From Simplicispira psychrophila DSM 11588 (GTDB lineage Bacteria > Pseudomonadota > Gammaproteobacteria > Burkholderiales > Burkholderiaceae_C): a DNA stretch of 64,000 bases. The notes beneath the pieces were generated by a model. It did not search any database and had not been told where the DNA came from. It was given only the letters and a program-made list of their open reading frames with translations. Of the stretch, positions 25,417-34,163 are shown piece after piece. The stretch spans positions 62,001 to 126,000 of the forward strand of contig NZ_JHYS01000007.1 in the NCBI RefSeq assembly GCF_000688255.1, given 5' to 3'. Each line of letters opens with the position of its first letter. Positions within the stretch are counted from its first letter, which is position 1. A program made the position numbers and the translations under genes.

Positions 25417-26647
25417 AAAATTTGATGTAGTGGTGATTGGTGCTGGTGCGGCCGGGCTGTTCTGCGCCGCCCAAGCCGGCCAACGCGGCTTGAAGGTGCT
25501 GCTGATCGACCACGCCGACAAGGTCGCCGAAAAAATCCGCATCTCCGGCGGTGGGCGCTGCAACTTCACCAACCGCGACCTCGACCCGCGTGCGCCGCAC
25601 AAGCACTTTGTCAGCCATAACCCGCAGTTTTGCCGCTCGGCGCTATCGCGCTACACGCCACAAGACTTCATCGCCCTGCTCGATAAACACGGCGTGCCGT
25701 ACCAAGAAAAGCACAAAGGCCAGCTGTTTGCCGAGCGCTCAGCCGAAGACATCATCAATTTACTGCTGGCCGAATGCGCGGCGGGCAAGGTTGAGCGCTG
25801 GCAGCCGTGTAGCGTTAAAAAAGTAGTGTTTTTTGCTTCTAGCCCAATAGATACTGGCGCTAGCAGCTATCAAATTGAGACCAGCCGTGGCCCGGTGCAG
25901 GCGCGCAGCTTGGTCGTGGCCACGGGCGGTTTGTCGATCCCGAAAATCGGCGCGACCGATTGGGGCTACCGGCTGGCGCAGCAGTTCGACATTCCTCTGG
26001 TTGAGCGACGCCCCGGCTTGGTGCCGCTGACGTTTGACGGCGCGGCTTGGGCACCGTATGCGCAACTGTCCGGGCTGGCGCTGCCGGTGCAGATCAGCAC
26101 CGGCGCCAAGAAGTCCCGCATGGCGTTTGACGAGGATTTGCTGTTCACGCACCGCGGCCTGTCCGGGCCAGCGGTGCTGCAAATCTCCAGCTACTGGAAT
26201 GAAGGCACGCCGCTGTCCGTCCACTTGGCCCCCGGCGTGGATCTGCCCACCGCGCTGGCACAGGCCAAAGCGCGCTCGCGCAAGCTGTTGGCGAACGAGT
26301 TGGCCACCATCGTGCCGAGCCGCTTGGCCGATGCCTGGGTGGCGCAAAGCAGCGACTGGCAGCGCCCGGTGGCCGATGTCTCCGACAAAGCGCTGGCCAA
26401 ACTGGCCGAGCAACTGGCCGGCTGGCAGCTGACACCGACCGGCACCGAAGGCTACAAAAAGGCCGAAGTCACCTTGGGCGGTGTCGATACGCGCGGGCTG
26501 TCACAGCAAAGCATGGAGAGCAAAACCCAGTCCGGCCTGTACTTTATTGGCGAAGTGGTAGACGTGACCGGCTGGCTGGGCGGCTACAACTTTCAATGGG
26601 CCTGGGCCAGCGCGGCGGCCTGCGCGCAGTCGCTGCCGTTGGCCTGA
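25409..26647 (+). CDS. NAD(P)/FAD-dependent oxidoreductase, HI0933/BaiN family
   Basis: 412-residue flavoprotein. The dinucleotide fold DVVVIGAGAAGLFCAAQAG opens the protein, the family signature ISGGGRCNFTNRD follows (about residues 45-57), and the C-terminus has GLYFIGEVVDVTGWLGGYNFQWAWASG-like sequence. The best start is TTG at 25409, because the next in-frame starts would cut the FAD motif; this TTG lies inside a dispersed repeat. Residues about 137-157 come from a second repeat copy in opposite orientation. The substrate of this family is uncertain in most bacteria. Confidence 0.88.
   Translation: MIQKFDVVVIGAGAAGLFCAAQAGQRGLKVLLIDHADKVAEKIRISGGGRCNFTNRDLDPRAPHKHFVSHNPQFCRSALSRYTPQDFIALLDKHGVPYQEKHKGQLFAERSAEDIINLLLAECAAGKVERWQPCSVKKVVFFASSPIDTGASSYQIETSRGPVQARSLVVATGGLSIPKIGATDWGYRLAQQFDIPLVERRPGLVPLTFDGAAWAPYAQLSGLALPVQISTGAKKSRMAFDEDLLFTHRGLSGPAVLQISSYWNEGTPLSVHLAPGVDLPTALAQAKARSRKLLANELATIVPSRLADAWVAQSSDWQRPVADVSDKALAKLAEQLAGWQLTPTGTEGYKKAEVTLGGVDTRGLSQQSMESKTQSGLYFIGEVVDVTGWLGGYNFQWAWASAAACAQSLPLA
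25815..25880 (-). repeat. dispersed repeat copy 6 (inside the baiN-like gene)
   Basis: The minus strand reads AATTTGATAGCTGCTAGCGC, CAGTATCT and GGGCTAGAAGC, aligned base for base with copy 5 over the core. It is in opposite orientation and translated as part of the flavoprotein. Confidence 0.65.
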
Positions 26648-26671
26648 CAGCCCATCGCGCCTTGACATTTT

Positions 26672-26699
26672 TTGATTTGTCCCGCGCAACCGTTATAAT
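26672..26699 (+). promoter_or_regulatory. rpsU promoter
   Basis: TTGATT (26672-26677), 16-base spacer, perfect TATAAT (26694-26699). It lies about 125 bases before rpsU. A TTGACA at 26662 is nearby but 26 bases from the -10, too far for sigma-70. Confidence 0.6.
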
Positions 26700-26825
26700 T
26701 GCGGGCTTCGCTGGCAACCCCCGTCGGCCAATACTAGTTAGAGACGGGGAAACCGCTGCGCAAGGTCTTGAGGCCCGATCTCCCCAAGACCCTCTACCAG
26801 CACCATTTTTGGAAAACATTAGCTA

Positions 26826-27038
26826 ATGACCACCGTACGCCTGAAAGAAAACGAACCCTTTGACGTTGCACTGCGCCGCTTTAAGCGCACCATTGAAAAG
26901 CTCGGCTTGCTGACCGACCTGCGCGCCCGCGAGTTCTATGAGAAGCCCACCGCCGAGCGCAAGCGCAAAAAGGCCGCCGCCGTCAAGCGCCACTACAAGC
27001 GCGTGCGCAGTATGCAGCTGCCCAAGAAAATGTACTGA
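26826..27038 (+). CDS. rpsU: 30S ribosomal protein S21
   Basis: 70 residues, the normal length. Sequence [19 protein letters not shown] and the basic C-terminal half ([16 protein letters not shown]) are unmistakable. It joins the 30S subunit and helps initiation. It has a consensus-like promoter and an intrinsic terminator just downstream; yqeY follows, as is common. Confidence 0.97.
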   Translation: MTTVRLKENEPFDVALRRFKRTIEKLGLLTDLRAREFYEKPTAERKRKKAAAVKRHYKRVRSMQLPKKMY

Positions 27039-27073
27039 TCGCCGGATTTCCAGCCTGACTGGAAACCGATAAA

Positions 27074-27105
27074 CCCGCGCTAGGGACGCCAAGCGCGGGT
27101 TTTTT
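27074..27105 (+). terminator. rpsU terminator
   Basis: CCCGCGCT (27074-27081) pairs with AGCGCGGG (27092-27099) and is followed by TTTTTT, a standard intrinsic terminator. Confidence 0.9.
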
Positions 27106-27169
27106 GCTTTCCGATTCCTTATTTTTTGCCCCTCATTACCCTTTCGTCCACTTTTTTCAGGAGAACCCC

Positions 27170-27616
27170 ATGTCCCTCAAAGACCAAATCACCGAAGACA
27201 TGAAAACCGCCATGCGCGCCAAAGACAGCGAACGCCTGTTGACGGTGCGCACCTTGCTGGCCGCTATGAAACAAAAAGAAGTGGACGAACGTGTGGTGTT
27301 GGACGATGTAGCCATCGTCGCCATCGTCGATAAGCTGGTGAAGCAGCGCAAAGACTCGATTGCCGCCTTTGAAAGCGGCAATCGCCAAGATTTGGCAGAC
27401 AAAGAAAAGGCTGAAATGCTGGTCTTGCAGGGCTATTTGCCCCAGCGCATGTCAGCCGAAGAAACCACCGCTGCCGTGCAAGCCATCGTCACCGAACTCG
27501 GTGCCAAAGGCCCGGGCGACATGGGCAAAGTGATGGGCGTGGTCAAAACCCGTTTGGCTGGCAAGGCCGACATGGGCCAGGTGTCGGCGGCGGTGAAAGC
27601 GGCGCTGGCGCCCTGA
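27170..27616 (+). CDS. yqeY: GatB/YqeY domain protein
   Basis: 148 residues. The sequence SLKDQITEDMKTAMRAKDSERL, MKQKEVDERV and the C-terminal MGKVMGVVKTRLAGKADMG are typical of YqeY, related to the tail domain of the amidotransferase GatB and possibly tRNA-linked; its role is not settled. The start at 27170 is preceded by CAGGAG. Downstream of rpsU and convergent with pmbA. Confidence 0.92.
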   Translation: MSLKDQITEDMKTAMRAKDSERLLTVRTLLAAMKQKEVDERVVLDDVAIVAIVDKLVKQRKDSIAAFESGNRQDLADKEKAEMLVLQGYLPQRMSAEETTAAVQAIVTELGAKGPGDMGKVMGVVKTRLAGKADMGQVSAAVKAALAP

Positions 27617-27636
27617 AGCGGTTCGTAGCCAGCGAC

Positions 27637-27667
27637 AAAAAAGCCTCTGCAGGGCAGAGGCTTTTTT
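27637..27667. terminator. bidirectional terminator between yqeY and pmbA
   Basis: AAAAAAGCCTCTGC (27637-27650) and GCAGAGGCTTTTTT (27654-27667) are perfect complements around a 3-base loop. The A- and T-tracts give a terminator for both converging genes. Confidence 0.9.
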
Positions 27668-27687
27668 CATGGCCGTGCGCTGCATTT

Positions 27688-29073
27688 TCAGCTGCCGGCC
27701 ACCTTCATGCGGTTGATCAGCACCGAGCCCACCGTTTTAGAGCCGTAGTTATAAGCGTCAGCACCGACGGCTTCAATGCCCTTGAGCATGGTTTTGACGT
27801 TGCCGGCAATGGTGATCTCATCGACCGGGAAGGCGATGGCGCCGTTCTCCACCCAAAAACCGCTGGCGCCGCGTGAATAGTCGCCGGTGACGTAGTTGAC
27901 GCCCTGGCCCATCAACTCGACAACAAACAGGCCGGTGCCGAGCTTTTTCAGCATCGCCTCCAGATCGTCGCCGGACTTGGTGCGGCGCGAGGTCAGCACC
28001 AGATTGTGCGAACCGCCCGAGTTGCCGGTGGTCTGCATCCCCAGTTTGCGCGCTGAATAGCTGGACAGGAAATAGCCTTCGACACGCCCGGCATCGATCA
28101 CCTTGCGCGCCTGCACGCGCACGCCTTCGCTGTCAAACGGTGAGCTGCCCTTGCCGCGCAGGATGAACGGGTCTTCCAGCACATCAATGTGTTTGGGCAA
28201 CACCATCTTGCCGAGCGAGTCGAGCAAAAACGTGCTCTTGCGGTACAGCGCACCGCCGCTGAGGGCCTGCACCAGCGCGCCCAGCAGGCCGGCGGCCAAG
28301 GGCGATTCGAACAGCACCGGGCATTCGGTGGTCGGCACCTTGCGCGCGCTCAGGCGGCTCAAGGCGCGCTGCGCGGCGTAGCGGCCGACGTCCTGCGGCG
28401 GCGCCAGCTGGCCCGCGTCGCGCATCGAGCTGTACCAAGAGTCGCGCTGCATCTCGCCGTTCTTACCGGGCAGGCTGGCAATCGGCGCCACCGACAGGCT
28501 GTGGCGCGAGGTGGCATAACCACCGCGAAAGCCGTGCGTGTGGGCGCTGAAAAAATGGCTTTGCTGCGCCGAGACGCCCGCGCCTTCGCTGTTGGTGATG
28601 CGCTTGTGCGTGGCAAACGCCGCCGCTTCGCATTCCAGCGCCATGCGCGCCGCTTCTTCGCTGGTCAAGGCCCAGGGGTGAAACAGGTCCAGATCGCGGT
28701 GCGTGTCAGTCGGTGCAATATCTTGCGCGTCGGGCAGGCCCGCCACCGGGTCGGCGGCAGTAAAGCGGGCAATGTCGTAGGCCGCTTGCACAGTCTGCTC
28801 GATCGCTGCGGCAGAAAAATCGGACGTGCTGGCATTGCCGCGGCGGTGGCCGAGGTAGACGGTGATGCCCAGCGACTTGTCGCGGTTGCGCTCGACGGTT
28901 TCCAACTCGCCCTTGCGCACGCCGACCGACAGGCCGCAGCCCTCGGAGGCCTCGGCACCGGCATCGGTGGCGCCGAGCTTTTTGGCGTGCGCCAGCGCGT
29001 GGTCCACGAGTTGTTCAAAAAATGGGCGGGAGTAGCTGAAGCCCGCATCGGCGGTGGTGTGCATTTGATTCAT
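27688..29073 (-). CDS. pmbA: TldD/PmbA family metallopeptidase subunit
   Basis: 461 residues. PmbA (TldE) acts with TldD as a heterodimeric metalloprotease that matures some peptides and degrades CcdA. Recognisable segments are the N-terminal GCGLSVGVRKGELETVERN, SVSAQQSHFFSAHT region and the C-terminal NLVLTSRRTKSGDDLEAMLKK and VELMGQGVNYVTGDYSRGASG. The open frame reaches 29172; the Met at 29073 (MNQMHTT) is preferred because longer starts overlap the darP promoter side. It is divergent from darP, a frequent neighbour in Proteobacteria. Confidence 0.93.
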   Translation of the reverse strand: MNQMHTTADAGFSYSRPFFEQLVDHALAHAKKLGATDAGAEASEGCGLSVGVRKGELETVERNRDKSLGITVYLGHRRGNASTSDFSAAAIEQTVQAAYDIARFTAADPVAGLPDAQDIAPTDTHRDLDLFHPWALTSEEAARMALECEAAAFATHKRITNSEGAGVSAQQSHFFSAHTHGFRGGYATSRHSLSVAPIASLPGKNGEMQRDSWYSSMRDAGQLAPPQDVGRYAAQRALSRLSARKVPTTECPVLFESPLAAGLLGALVQALSGGALYRKSTFLLDSLGKMVLPKHIDVLEDPFILRGKGSSPFDSEGVRVQARKVIDAGRVEGYFLSSYSARKLGMQTTGNSGGSHNLVLTSRRTKSGDDLEAMLKKLGTGLFVVELMGQGVNYVTGDYSRGASGFWVENGAIAFPVDEITIAGNVKTMLKGIEAVGADAYNYGSKTVGSVLINRMKVAGS

Positions 29074-29155
29074 GGCGACGGCTATGATACTTGCCGCAGT
29101 GGTTCCCGCCCGGCACGGCTTGGCAACCACACCCCTCTCTTCCCCGGATTTATCC

Positions 29156-29830
29156 ATGTCACGCAAACCCAAAAAAGGCTATTTTGTGCGCGGCCAGTTT
29201 GTTGCCGAAGGCAGCGAAATGGACATCGCCCTCAAAGCCGAACTCAAAGGCACGCACGACGCGAGCCGCACCGATATGAAACGCGAAAGCGACGAGCTGC
29301 AAGACCTGGGCAAAGCCTTGCTGACCTTGCGTGCTGACCTGCTCAGCGGCATTGGTCTACCCGACAAGCTGCTCGGCGCCTTGATCGAAGCCAAACGCAT
29401 CAGCAACTTTGAAGGCAAACGCCGCCAGATGCAGTTTGTCGGCAAGCTGATGCGCAAGCTCACCCCGCAGCAAGTGCTGGACACGCGCGCCGCGCTGGAG
29501 ACCCAGCGCAGCGGCTCGGCCCACGAAAAACTTGCTCTGCATCTGGCCGAGCAGTGGCGCGACCGGCTGATCGGCGAAGACGCCGCCCAGGCCGAATGGA
29601 TTGCCCACCACCCCGGCAGCGACATCCAGCAGCTGCGCGCGCTGATCCGCCAGGCACGCAAGGATGCGGCCAGCACGCACGAGGCCGCTGTCGCCGAATC
29701 CCAAGGCCTGGCACCGCGCAAAAGCCGCGCCTTCCGCGAGCTGTTTGCCCTGGTGCGCGCGCAGTTGAGCGGCGATGCAGCGGCGGCAGAGGAGGCCGCC
29801 CAGGCACCGGAAGGCGACGATGAGCACTGA
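29156..29830 (+). CDS. darP: ribosome biogenesis factor DarP (YjgA, DUF615)
   Basis: 224-residue helical cytoplasmic protein that binds pre-50S particles during assembly. The start MSRKPKKGYFVRG at 29156 is typical, followed by RESDELQDLGKALLTL, KRISNFEGKRRQMQFVGKLMR and the C-terminal ARKDAASTHE...SRAFRELF. The last codons overlap the start of mog (ATG at 29820), so the two are co-transcribed and probably coupled. Confidence 0.93.
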   Translation: MSRKPKKGYFVRGQFVAEGSEMDIALKAELKGTHDASRTDMKRESDELQDLGKALLTLRADLLSGIGLPDKLLGALIEAKRISNFEGKRRQMQFVGKLMRKLTPQQVLDTRAALETQRSGSAHEKLALHLAEQWRDRLIGEDAAQAEWIAHHPGSDIQQLRALIRQARKDAASTHEAAVAESQGLAPRKSRAFRELFALVRAQLSGDAAAAEEAAQAPEGDDEH

Positions 29831-30449
29831 GCCGACCCTGCAGGCCACTGACCGCCCTGACGCCGTCAAGATAGGTATCGTCTCCATCAGCGACCGCGCC
29901 AGCAACGGCGTCTATGAAGACCAAGGCCTACCGGCTCTGCAAGACTGGCTGACCCGCGCCCTGCGCAACCCCATCGCCTTTGAAGCGCGGCTGATTCCCG
30001 ACGAGCAGGCCGGCATCAGCGCCGCGCTGGTGGAGTTAGTGGAGGCTGGTTGCAGCTTGGTGCTGACCACCGGCGGCACCGGCCCCGCCCTGCGTGACGT
30101 CACGCCCGAAGCCACGCTGGCCGTGGCCGACAAAGAAATGCCTGGCTTTGGCGAGCAAATGCGCCAGATCAGCCTGCACTTTGTGCCCACCGCCATCCTC
30201 TCGCGCCAGGTGGCGGTGATTCGCAGCCAGAGTCTGATCATCAACCTGCCCGGCCAACCCAAGGCGATTGCCGAAACGCTGACCGGCTTGAAAGACGCAG
30301 ACGGAAAACAGCTGGTGCCCGGCATCTTCGCCGCCGTGCCCTACTGCATCGACCTGATCGGTGGGCCGTATCTGGAAACGCACGACGCGGTCTGCAAAGC
30401 GTTTCGGCCCAAGAACGCGGTCCGTGCTCCACGCATGGCACCTTTATAG
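29820..30449 (+). CDS. mog: molybdopterin adenylyltransferase (Mog/MoaB family)
   Basis: Activates molybdopterin by adenylation for molybdenum insertion. 209 residues. The family motif VLTTGGTGPALRDVTPEA (about residues 80-97) binds the pterin/nucleotide; IGIVSISDRASNGVYEDQG near the N-terminus is also typical. Overlaps darP by 11 bases. Confidence 0.93.
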   Translation: MSTEPTLQATDRPDAVKIGIVSISDRASNGVYEDQGLPALQDWLTRALRNPIAFEARLIPDEQAGISAALVELVEAGCSLVLTTGGTGPALRDVTPEATLAVADKEMPGFGEQMRQISLHFVPTAILSRQVAVIRSQSLIINLPGQPKAIAETLTGLKDADGKQLVPGIFAAVPYCIDLIGGPYLETHDAVCKAFRPKNAVRAPRMAPL

Positions 30450-30829
30450 GCAAAAAATCACTTTCCAATTTGATAGCTAGAACCCCTTGCTACAAATGAA
30501 TGTGCATATCAAAAGAGTCTGAAAGCATTTGAATACAAGCGCTTGCAGCTCTCTTTTTAGATACGGCATCGACCTGCTCAGCGTTCCCTCTCTGGCTTGG
30601 CCATCAGCGCGGTAGCGTGCTGAGGATCACCATCAAGACACCCTGACCCGCGCACGTCGGCCTCAAAAGTGACAAGCAGTCGTGGGGCCGTCCTACACCA
30701 CCCCCTGAACTTTGTCTGTAAATTTGCACTGCAGCTTATCAATGACTATTGAAGGTCATGGCAAGTAAGAAACTACACGCACAGTTTCATCGTCACGTGC
30801 GTTTTTATCTCATTACATACAAGGTTTCC
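30450..30829. other. 380-bp intergenic region
   Basis: No gene seen. It contains a degenerate dispersed-repeat copy (30464-30520) directly after mog and an A/T-rich stretch before the collagen-like gene. I could not define a convincing promoter. Confidence 0.5.
30464..30520 (+). repeat. dispersed repeat copy 7 (degenerate)
   Basis: AATTTGATAGCTAGAACCCC then CTTGCTACAA. Only the left part of the repeat is well preserved. Confidence 0.4.
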
Positions 30830-31180
30830 ATGAAATATTCATTCCTGCTCGCCGCCCTGATTGCCACGCTCGGTCTGGCCGCTTGCGAAAAAACGGTCGT
30901 TACCCCGCCGGTTACCGCACCGGTGGTAGTGGTTCCAGGCCCTGCAGGCCCCGCTGGCGCCCCGGGTGCTACTGGATCGACCGGCTCCACGGTGGCCATT
31001 CCCGGCCCCACGGGCGCTACCGGCGCCACGGGTGCAACCGGCGATGAAGGTGCCAAGGGCTCTACGGGCTCCACCGGCGCCACCGGTGATTCGGGTGCAA
31101 CCGGTTATGACGGTGCCAAGGGCGATACGGGCGCTGATGGCAAAAAGGGCGACACCGTGATCGTCGTTCCCGCCAAGTAA
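30830..31180 (+). CDS. collagen-like lipoprotein
   Basis: 116 residues. The signal peptide [19 protein letters not shown] ends in a lipobox (LAAC), so the mature protein is probably membrane anchored. After a Pro/Val-rich linker come about 25 Gly-X-X triplets ([17 protein letters not shown], later [17 protein letters not shown]), the pattern that forms collagen triple helices in bacteria. The C-terminus VIVVPAK is short and lacks a recognised trimerisation domain. A strong terminator follows. Longer starts in this frame lack the signal peptide. Function unknown; surface adhesion or envelope roles are known for bacterial collagens. Confidence 0.85.
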   Translation: MKYSFLLAALIATLGLAACEKTVVTPPVTAPVVVVPGPAGPAGAPGATGSTGSTVAIPGPTGATGATGATGDEGAKGSTGSTGATGDSGATGYDGAKGDTGADGKKGDTVIVVPAK

Positions 31181-31201
31181 TTTCTCGGCATGAGCCGACG
31201 G

Positions 31202-31233
31202 GCGCAGGCGGTTTTCCGCCTGCGCTTTTTTTT
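31202..31233 (+). terminator. terminator of the collagen-like gene
   Basis: GCGCAGGCGG-TTTT-CCGCCTGCGC followed by eight T residues, 22 bases after the stop. Confidence 0.93.
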
Positions 31234-31284
31234 GACCAAATGGTAGGGTACCGCTGTGCGCACACTGCAAATGTGCACGGGAGG

Positions 31285-32043
31285 CTATTTGCCGATCAGC
31301 GCGTTGAGCCTATCGGCCTCGAAGTTTTCCTGGCGCGCCGCGTCGTCTGGCTGGGCCGTGCCCGATAGTTTCTCAAGCGCCTGCCACAACAGGGCGATCT
31401 GGTGCTCCTGTGCGCCGGCGTTATCGATCAGGCCGCGCAGTGCCTGGCTCAAGGGGTCATCGTTCTGCGTCACACCGTAGGCAGAAAACCCCATCTTGGA
31501 GGCCGCCGCCTCACGCCGCGCATCTCCATCGGCCTCGATGATGCGCGCCGGATTACCGACTGCCGTGGCGCCAGCCGGCACCGGTTTGGTGACGACAGCG
31601 TTGCTGCCAATCTTGGCGCCGTCGCCCACGGCAAAGCCGCCCAGCACCTGCGCACCAGCGCCGACGATGACGTTTTTGCCCAGCGTCGGATGGCGTTTGG
31701 CGCCCTTGTAAAGCGAGGTACCGCCCAGCGTGACGCCGTGGTAGATGGTGCAGCCGGAGCCGATTTCGGCGGTTTCGCCAATCACCACGCCCATGCCATG
31801 GTCGATGAAGACGCAACCGGCAATTTGTGCGCCAGGGTGAATTTCAATGCCAGTGAGCCAGCGCGCCATATGCGAGATAAAGCGCCCGGGCCATTTCAGG
31901 CCATGCGTCCAGCACCAGTGCGCGCGCCGGTGCAGCACCAGCGCGTGCAGACCGGGGTAGCAGGTCAGCACTTCCCAGCGCGTACGCGCCGCCGGATCGC
32001 GCTCAAGAATGCACTGGATGTCGGAACGCAGGCGAGAGAACAT
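31285..32043 (-). CDS. cysE: serine O-acetyltransferase
   Basis: Makes O-acetylserine for cysteine synthesis in the cytoplasm. 252 residues. The helical N-terminus (MFSRLRSDIQCILERDPAAR) leads into the left-handed hexapeptide helix: GCVFIDHGMGVVIGETAEIG, YHGVTLGGTSLYKGAKRHPTL, VGAGAQVLGGFAVGDGAKIG. The histidine in FIDHGMG and the one in KRHPTLG are the usual catalytic and CoA-site residues. The start at 32043 is the family start; the frame upstream overlaps trmJ. The two minus-strand genes trmJ and cysE are 47 bases apart. Confidence 0.93.
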   Translation of the reverse strand: MFSRLRSDIQCILERDPAARTRWEVLTCYPGLHALVLHRRAHWCWTHGLKWPGRFISHMARWLTGIEIHPGAQIAGCVFIDHGMGVVIGETAEIGSGCTIYHGVTLGGTSLYKGAKRHPTLGKNVIVGAGAQVLGGFAVGDGAKIGSNAVVTKPVPAGATAVGNPARIIEADGDARREAAASKMGFSAYGVTQNDDPLSQALRGLIDNAGAQEHQIALLWQALEKLSGTAQPDDAARQENFEADRLNALIGK

Positions 32044-32090
32044 GGGCAAATCTGCAAACGGTGCAGCGCAACAAAAAGAAGAAAGGCAGT

Positions 32091-32870
32091 TTAGTGCTTT
32101 GACTGTGCCGTCTGCAGCATGGCTTTGGCAACACCGCGCAGGATGTGGATTTCTTCCGGCGACAGCTGCGCGCGGTTGAACAACTGGTTCAGGCGCGGCA
32201 TCAGCTTTTTCGGCGCTGCCGGGTCGAGAAAACCAATCGCCGTCAGCGCCTGCTCCCAGTGGGTCAACATGCCGGCGACTTGCGCGGCGTCGGCCAGCGT
32301 CGGCTCGGGCGTGGCGCTGTGGACGGCAAAACCACCCAGCGCTTGGCGCCATTCGTAGGCAATCACCTGAATCGCCGCGCCCAAGTTCAGCGAGCCAAAG
32401 TGGGGGTCGGTGGGGATTTGCAGCGCGACGTGGCAGCGGTAAACGTCCTCGTTCGACATGCCAAAGCGCTCGCAGCCAAACAGAAAGCCAATGCCGGCCT
32501 CGGTAGAATTTTCAGTATTTTCGGCCTCTAACCCTTGGGGTGTCTGCGCTGATAGCTCATTTTTCAAGAGCAAATCAAAGTGCTCGCGCGGCGCGCGCGT
32601 CGGTGGACCAAAGTCGCGCGGCGTCATGGCGGTGGCGCACAGGTGGCTGATGCCGTCCAGCGCCTCGTCCAGCGTCTCGACGATGCGGGCGTTCTTCAGC
32701 ACGTCCAGGGCACCGCTGGCGCGTTGGATGGTTTCTTCGCGCCGCAGCACATTCGGCCAGCGCGGTGCGACTAGCACCAGGTCGTCAAAGCCCATGGTTT
32801 TCATGGCGCGCGCGCAGGCGCCGACGTTGCCAGCGTGGCTGGTGTGGATCAATATGAAACGGGTCTTCAT
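32091..32870 (-). CDS. trmJ: tRNA (cytidine/uridine-2'-O-)-methyltransferase TrmJ
   Basis: SPOUT methyltransferase that modifies position 32 of tRNAs. 259 residues. MKTRFILIHTSHAGNVGACARAMKTMGF is the N-terminal family pattern (its long form begins upstream, but the ATG at 32870 fits); the knot region shows FLFGCERFGMSNEDVYRCH and IPTDPHFGSLNLGAAIQVIAYE. Residues about 100-122 are encoded by a dispersed-repeat copy and form an extra surface loop before the knot. Divergent from suhB. Confidence 0.92.
   Translation of the reverse strand: MKTRFILIHTSHAGNVGACARAMKTMGFDDLVLVAPRWPNVLRREETIQRASGALDVLKNARIVETLDEALDGISHLCATAMTPRDFGPPTRAPREHFDLLLKNELSAQTPQGLEAENTENSTEAGIGFLFGCERFGMSNEDVYRCHVALQIPTDPHFGSLNLGAAIQVIAYEWRQALGGFAVHSATPEPTLADAAQVAGMLTHWEQALTAIGFLDPAAPKKLMPRLNQLFNRAQLSPEEIHILRGVAKAMLQTAQSKH
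32507..32576 (-). repeat. dispersed repeat copy 8 (inside trmJ)
   Basis: The minus strand has GAGCTATCAGCGCAGAC, then CCCAAGGGTTAGAGGCC. It aligns with mutS copy 9 over about 36 bases and is read in the same frame: N-E-L-S-A-Q-T-P-Q-G-L-E-A in TrmJ and [13 protein letters not shown] in MutS. Confidence 0.8.
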
Positions 32871-33041
32871 CGGGGCAAAGCAGTCAAACAGTACAGCCCG
32901 CCATTGTCGCTGCCCCGTGGCGGGGTGAGGCGCAGGTAAAATCACGCCCCATTGCCGCTGCCCGCATCGCCGGGCAGATTCTTTTTGTTCTTACGCCCCA
33001 GCGCCACGGCCACCGCCCGGCGCGACCAAGGTCTACAACTT

Positions 33042-34028
33042 ATGTCATCCAACCTGCACCCCATGCTCAACGTGGCCACCAAGGCTGCACGCGCCGCCGG
33101 CGCCCTTATCAACCGCGCGGCCCTGGACGTGGAAGCCGTGCGCATTTCGCAAAAGCAGATCAACGACTTTGTCACTGAAGTCGATCACGCCAGCGAAAAA
33201 GCCATCATCGAAACCCTGCTCACCGCCTACCCCGGCCACGGCATCCTGGCCGAAGAATCGGGCCAAGAGTACGGCGCCAAAGACTCCGAATTTGTCTGGA
33301 TCATTGATCCGTTGGATGGCACGACCAACTTTATCCATGGCTTTCCGGCCTACTGCGTCAGCATTGCGCTGGCGGTGCGCGGCAAGATCGAGCAGGCCGT
33401 GGTTTACGACCCCTCGCGCAACGACCTGTTCACCGCCACCAAGGGCCGCGGCGCCTACATGAACGAGCGCCGCATCCGCGTCAGCAAACGCACCCGCCTG
33501 CAAGAGTGCCTGATCGCCACCGGCTTCCCGTTTCGTCCAGGCGACGACATGCCGACCTACCTGAGTACCATGAGCAGCGTGATGCAGCGCACCGCTGGCG
33601 TGCGCCAGTCGGGCTCGGCAGCGCTGGATTTGGCCTATACGGCGGCGGGCTTTACCGATGGCTTCTTCCACAGCGGCCTGCAAATCTGGGACGTGGCGGC
33701 GGGCTCGCTGCTGGTCACCGAAGCCGGTGGCCTAGTCGGCAACTTCACTGGTGAAGCCGATTTTCTGGAGCAGCGCGAATGCCTAGCCGCCAGCCCGCGC
33801 CTGTACGCCCAACTGGTGCCGCTGCTGAGCAAATACAGCCAATTTGCCAGCGCTGGCGAAAAAGCCGGCCTGCGCCAAGCGGCCACCAGCAACGCCACCC
33901 CAGCACCCGAGCGCGCTGATCTGGCAGACAGCACCGCTCTCACACCCGAAGCTGCACTCCGCGCCAGCCTGGCTGGGGACCCAACCAGCGCCGCCAGCGC
34001 CACGCCACCTGGCGACGCACTGGTCTAA
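33042..34028 (+). CDS. suhB: inositol monophosphatase family protein (SuhB)
   Basis: Magnesium-dependent phosphatase; SuhB also takes part in rRNA transcription complexes. Motifs are LAEESG (metal Glu), [17 protein letters not shown] (DPLDGT) and [18 protein letters not shown] (WDxAAG). The 328-residue protein is about 55 residues longer than the E. coli form because of an Ala/Pro-rich, probably disordered C-terminal tail. Start at 33042 ([12 protein letters not shown]); the frame upstream is non-conserved. Divergent from trmJ, a frequent arrangement in Burkholderiales. Confidence 0.93.
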   Translation: MSSNLHPMLNVATKAARAAGALINRAALDVEAVRISQKQINDFVTEVDHASEKAIIETLLTAYPGHGILAEESGQEYGAKDSEFVWIIDPLDGTTNFIHGFPAYCVSIALAVRGKIEQAVVYDPSRNDLFTATKGRGAYMNERRIRVSKRTRLQECLIATGFPFRPGDDMPTYLSTMSSVMQRTAGVRQSGSAALDLAYTAAGFTDGFFHSGLQIWDVAAGSLLVTEAGGLVGNFTGEADFLEQRECLAASPRLYAQLVPLLSKYSQFASAGEKAGLRQAATSNATPAPERADLADSTALTPEAALRASLAGDPTSAASATPPGDALV

Positions 34029-34163
34029 GCACCGGCGCCCCGCCATCCAAGGCATCCTGCAGGGCTGGCCAACCTGTGCTGGCCCGCCAGCAACCCTGCA
34101 GGCGCGGGATGGCCGCATGAATCCGCCCGACACCGGGCCCAACCCAATAGCGCCAAGCCCCTG

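Noticed and set aside
26662-26699. TTGACA at 26662 paired with TATAAT as the rpsU promoter
   Set aside because: The spacing is 26 bases, too long for sigma-70; TTGATT at 26672 with a 16-base spacer fits better.
30960-31140. The repeated GGC/ACG triplets as a CRISPR or satellite array
   Set aside because: They are in-frame Gly-X-X codons of the collagen-like lipoprotein and vary as expected for protein repeats.
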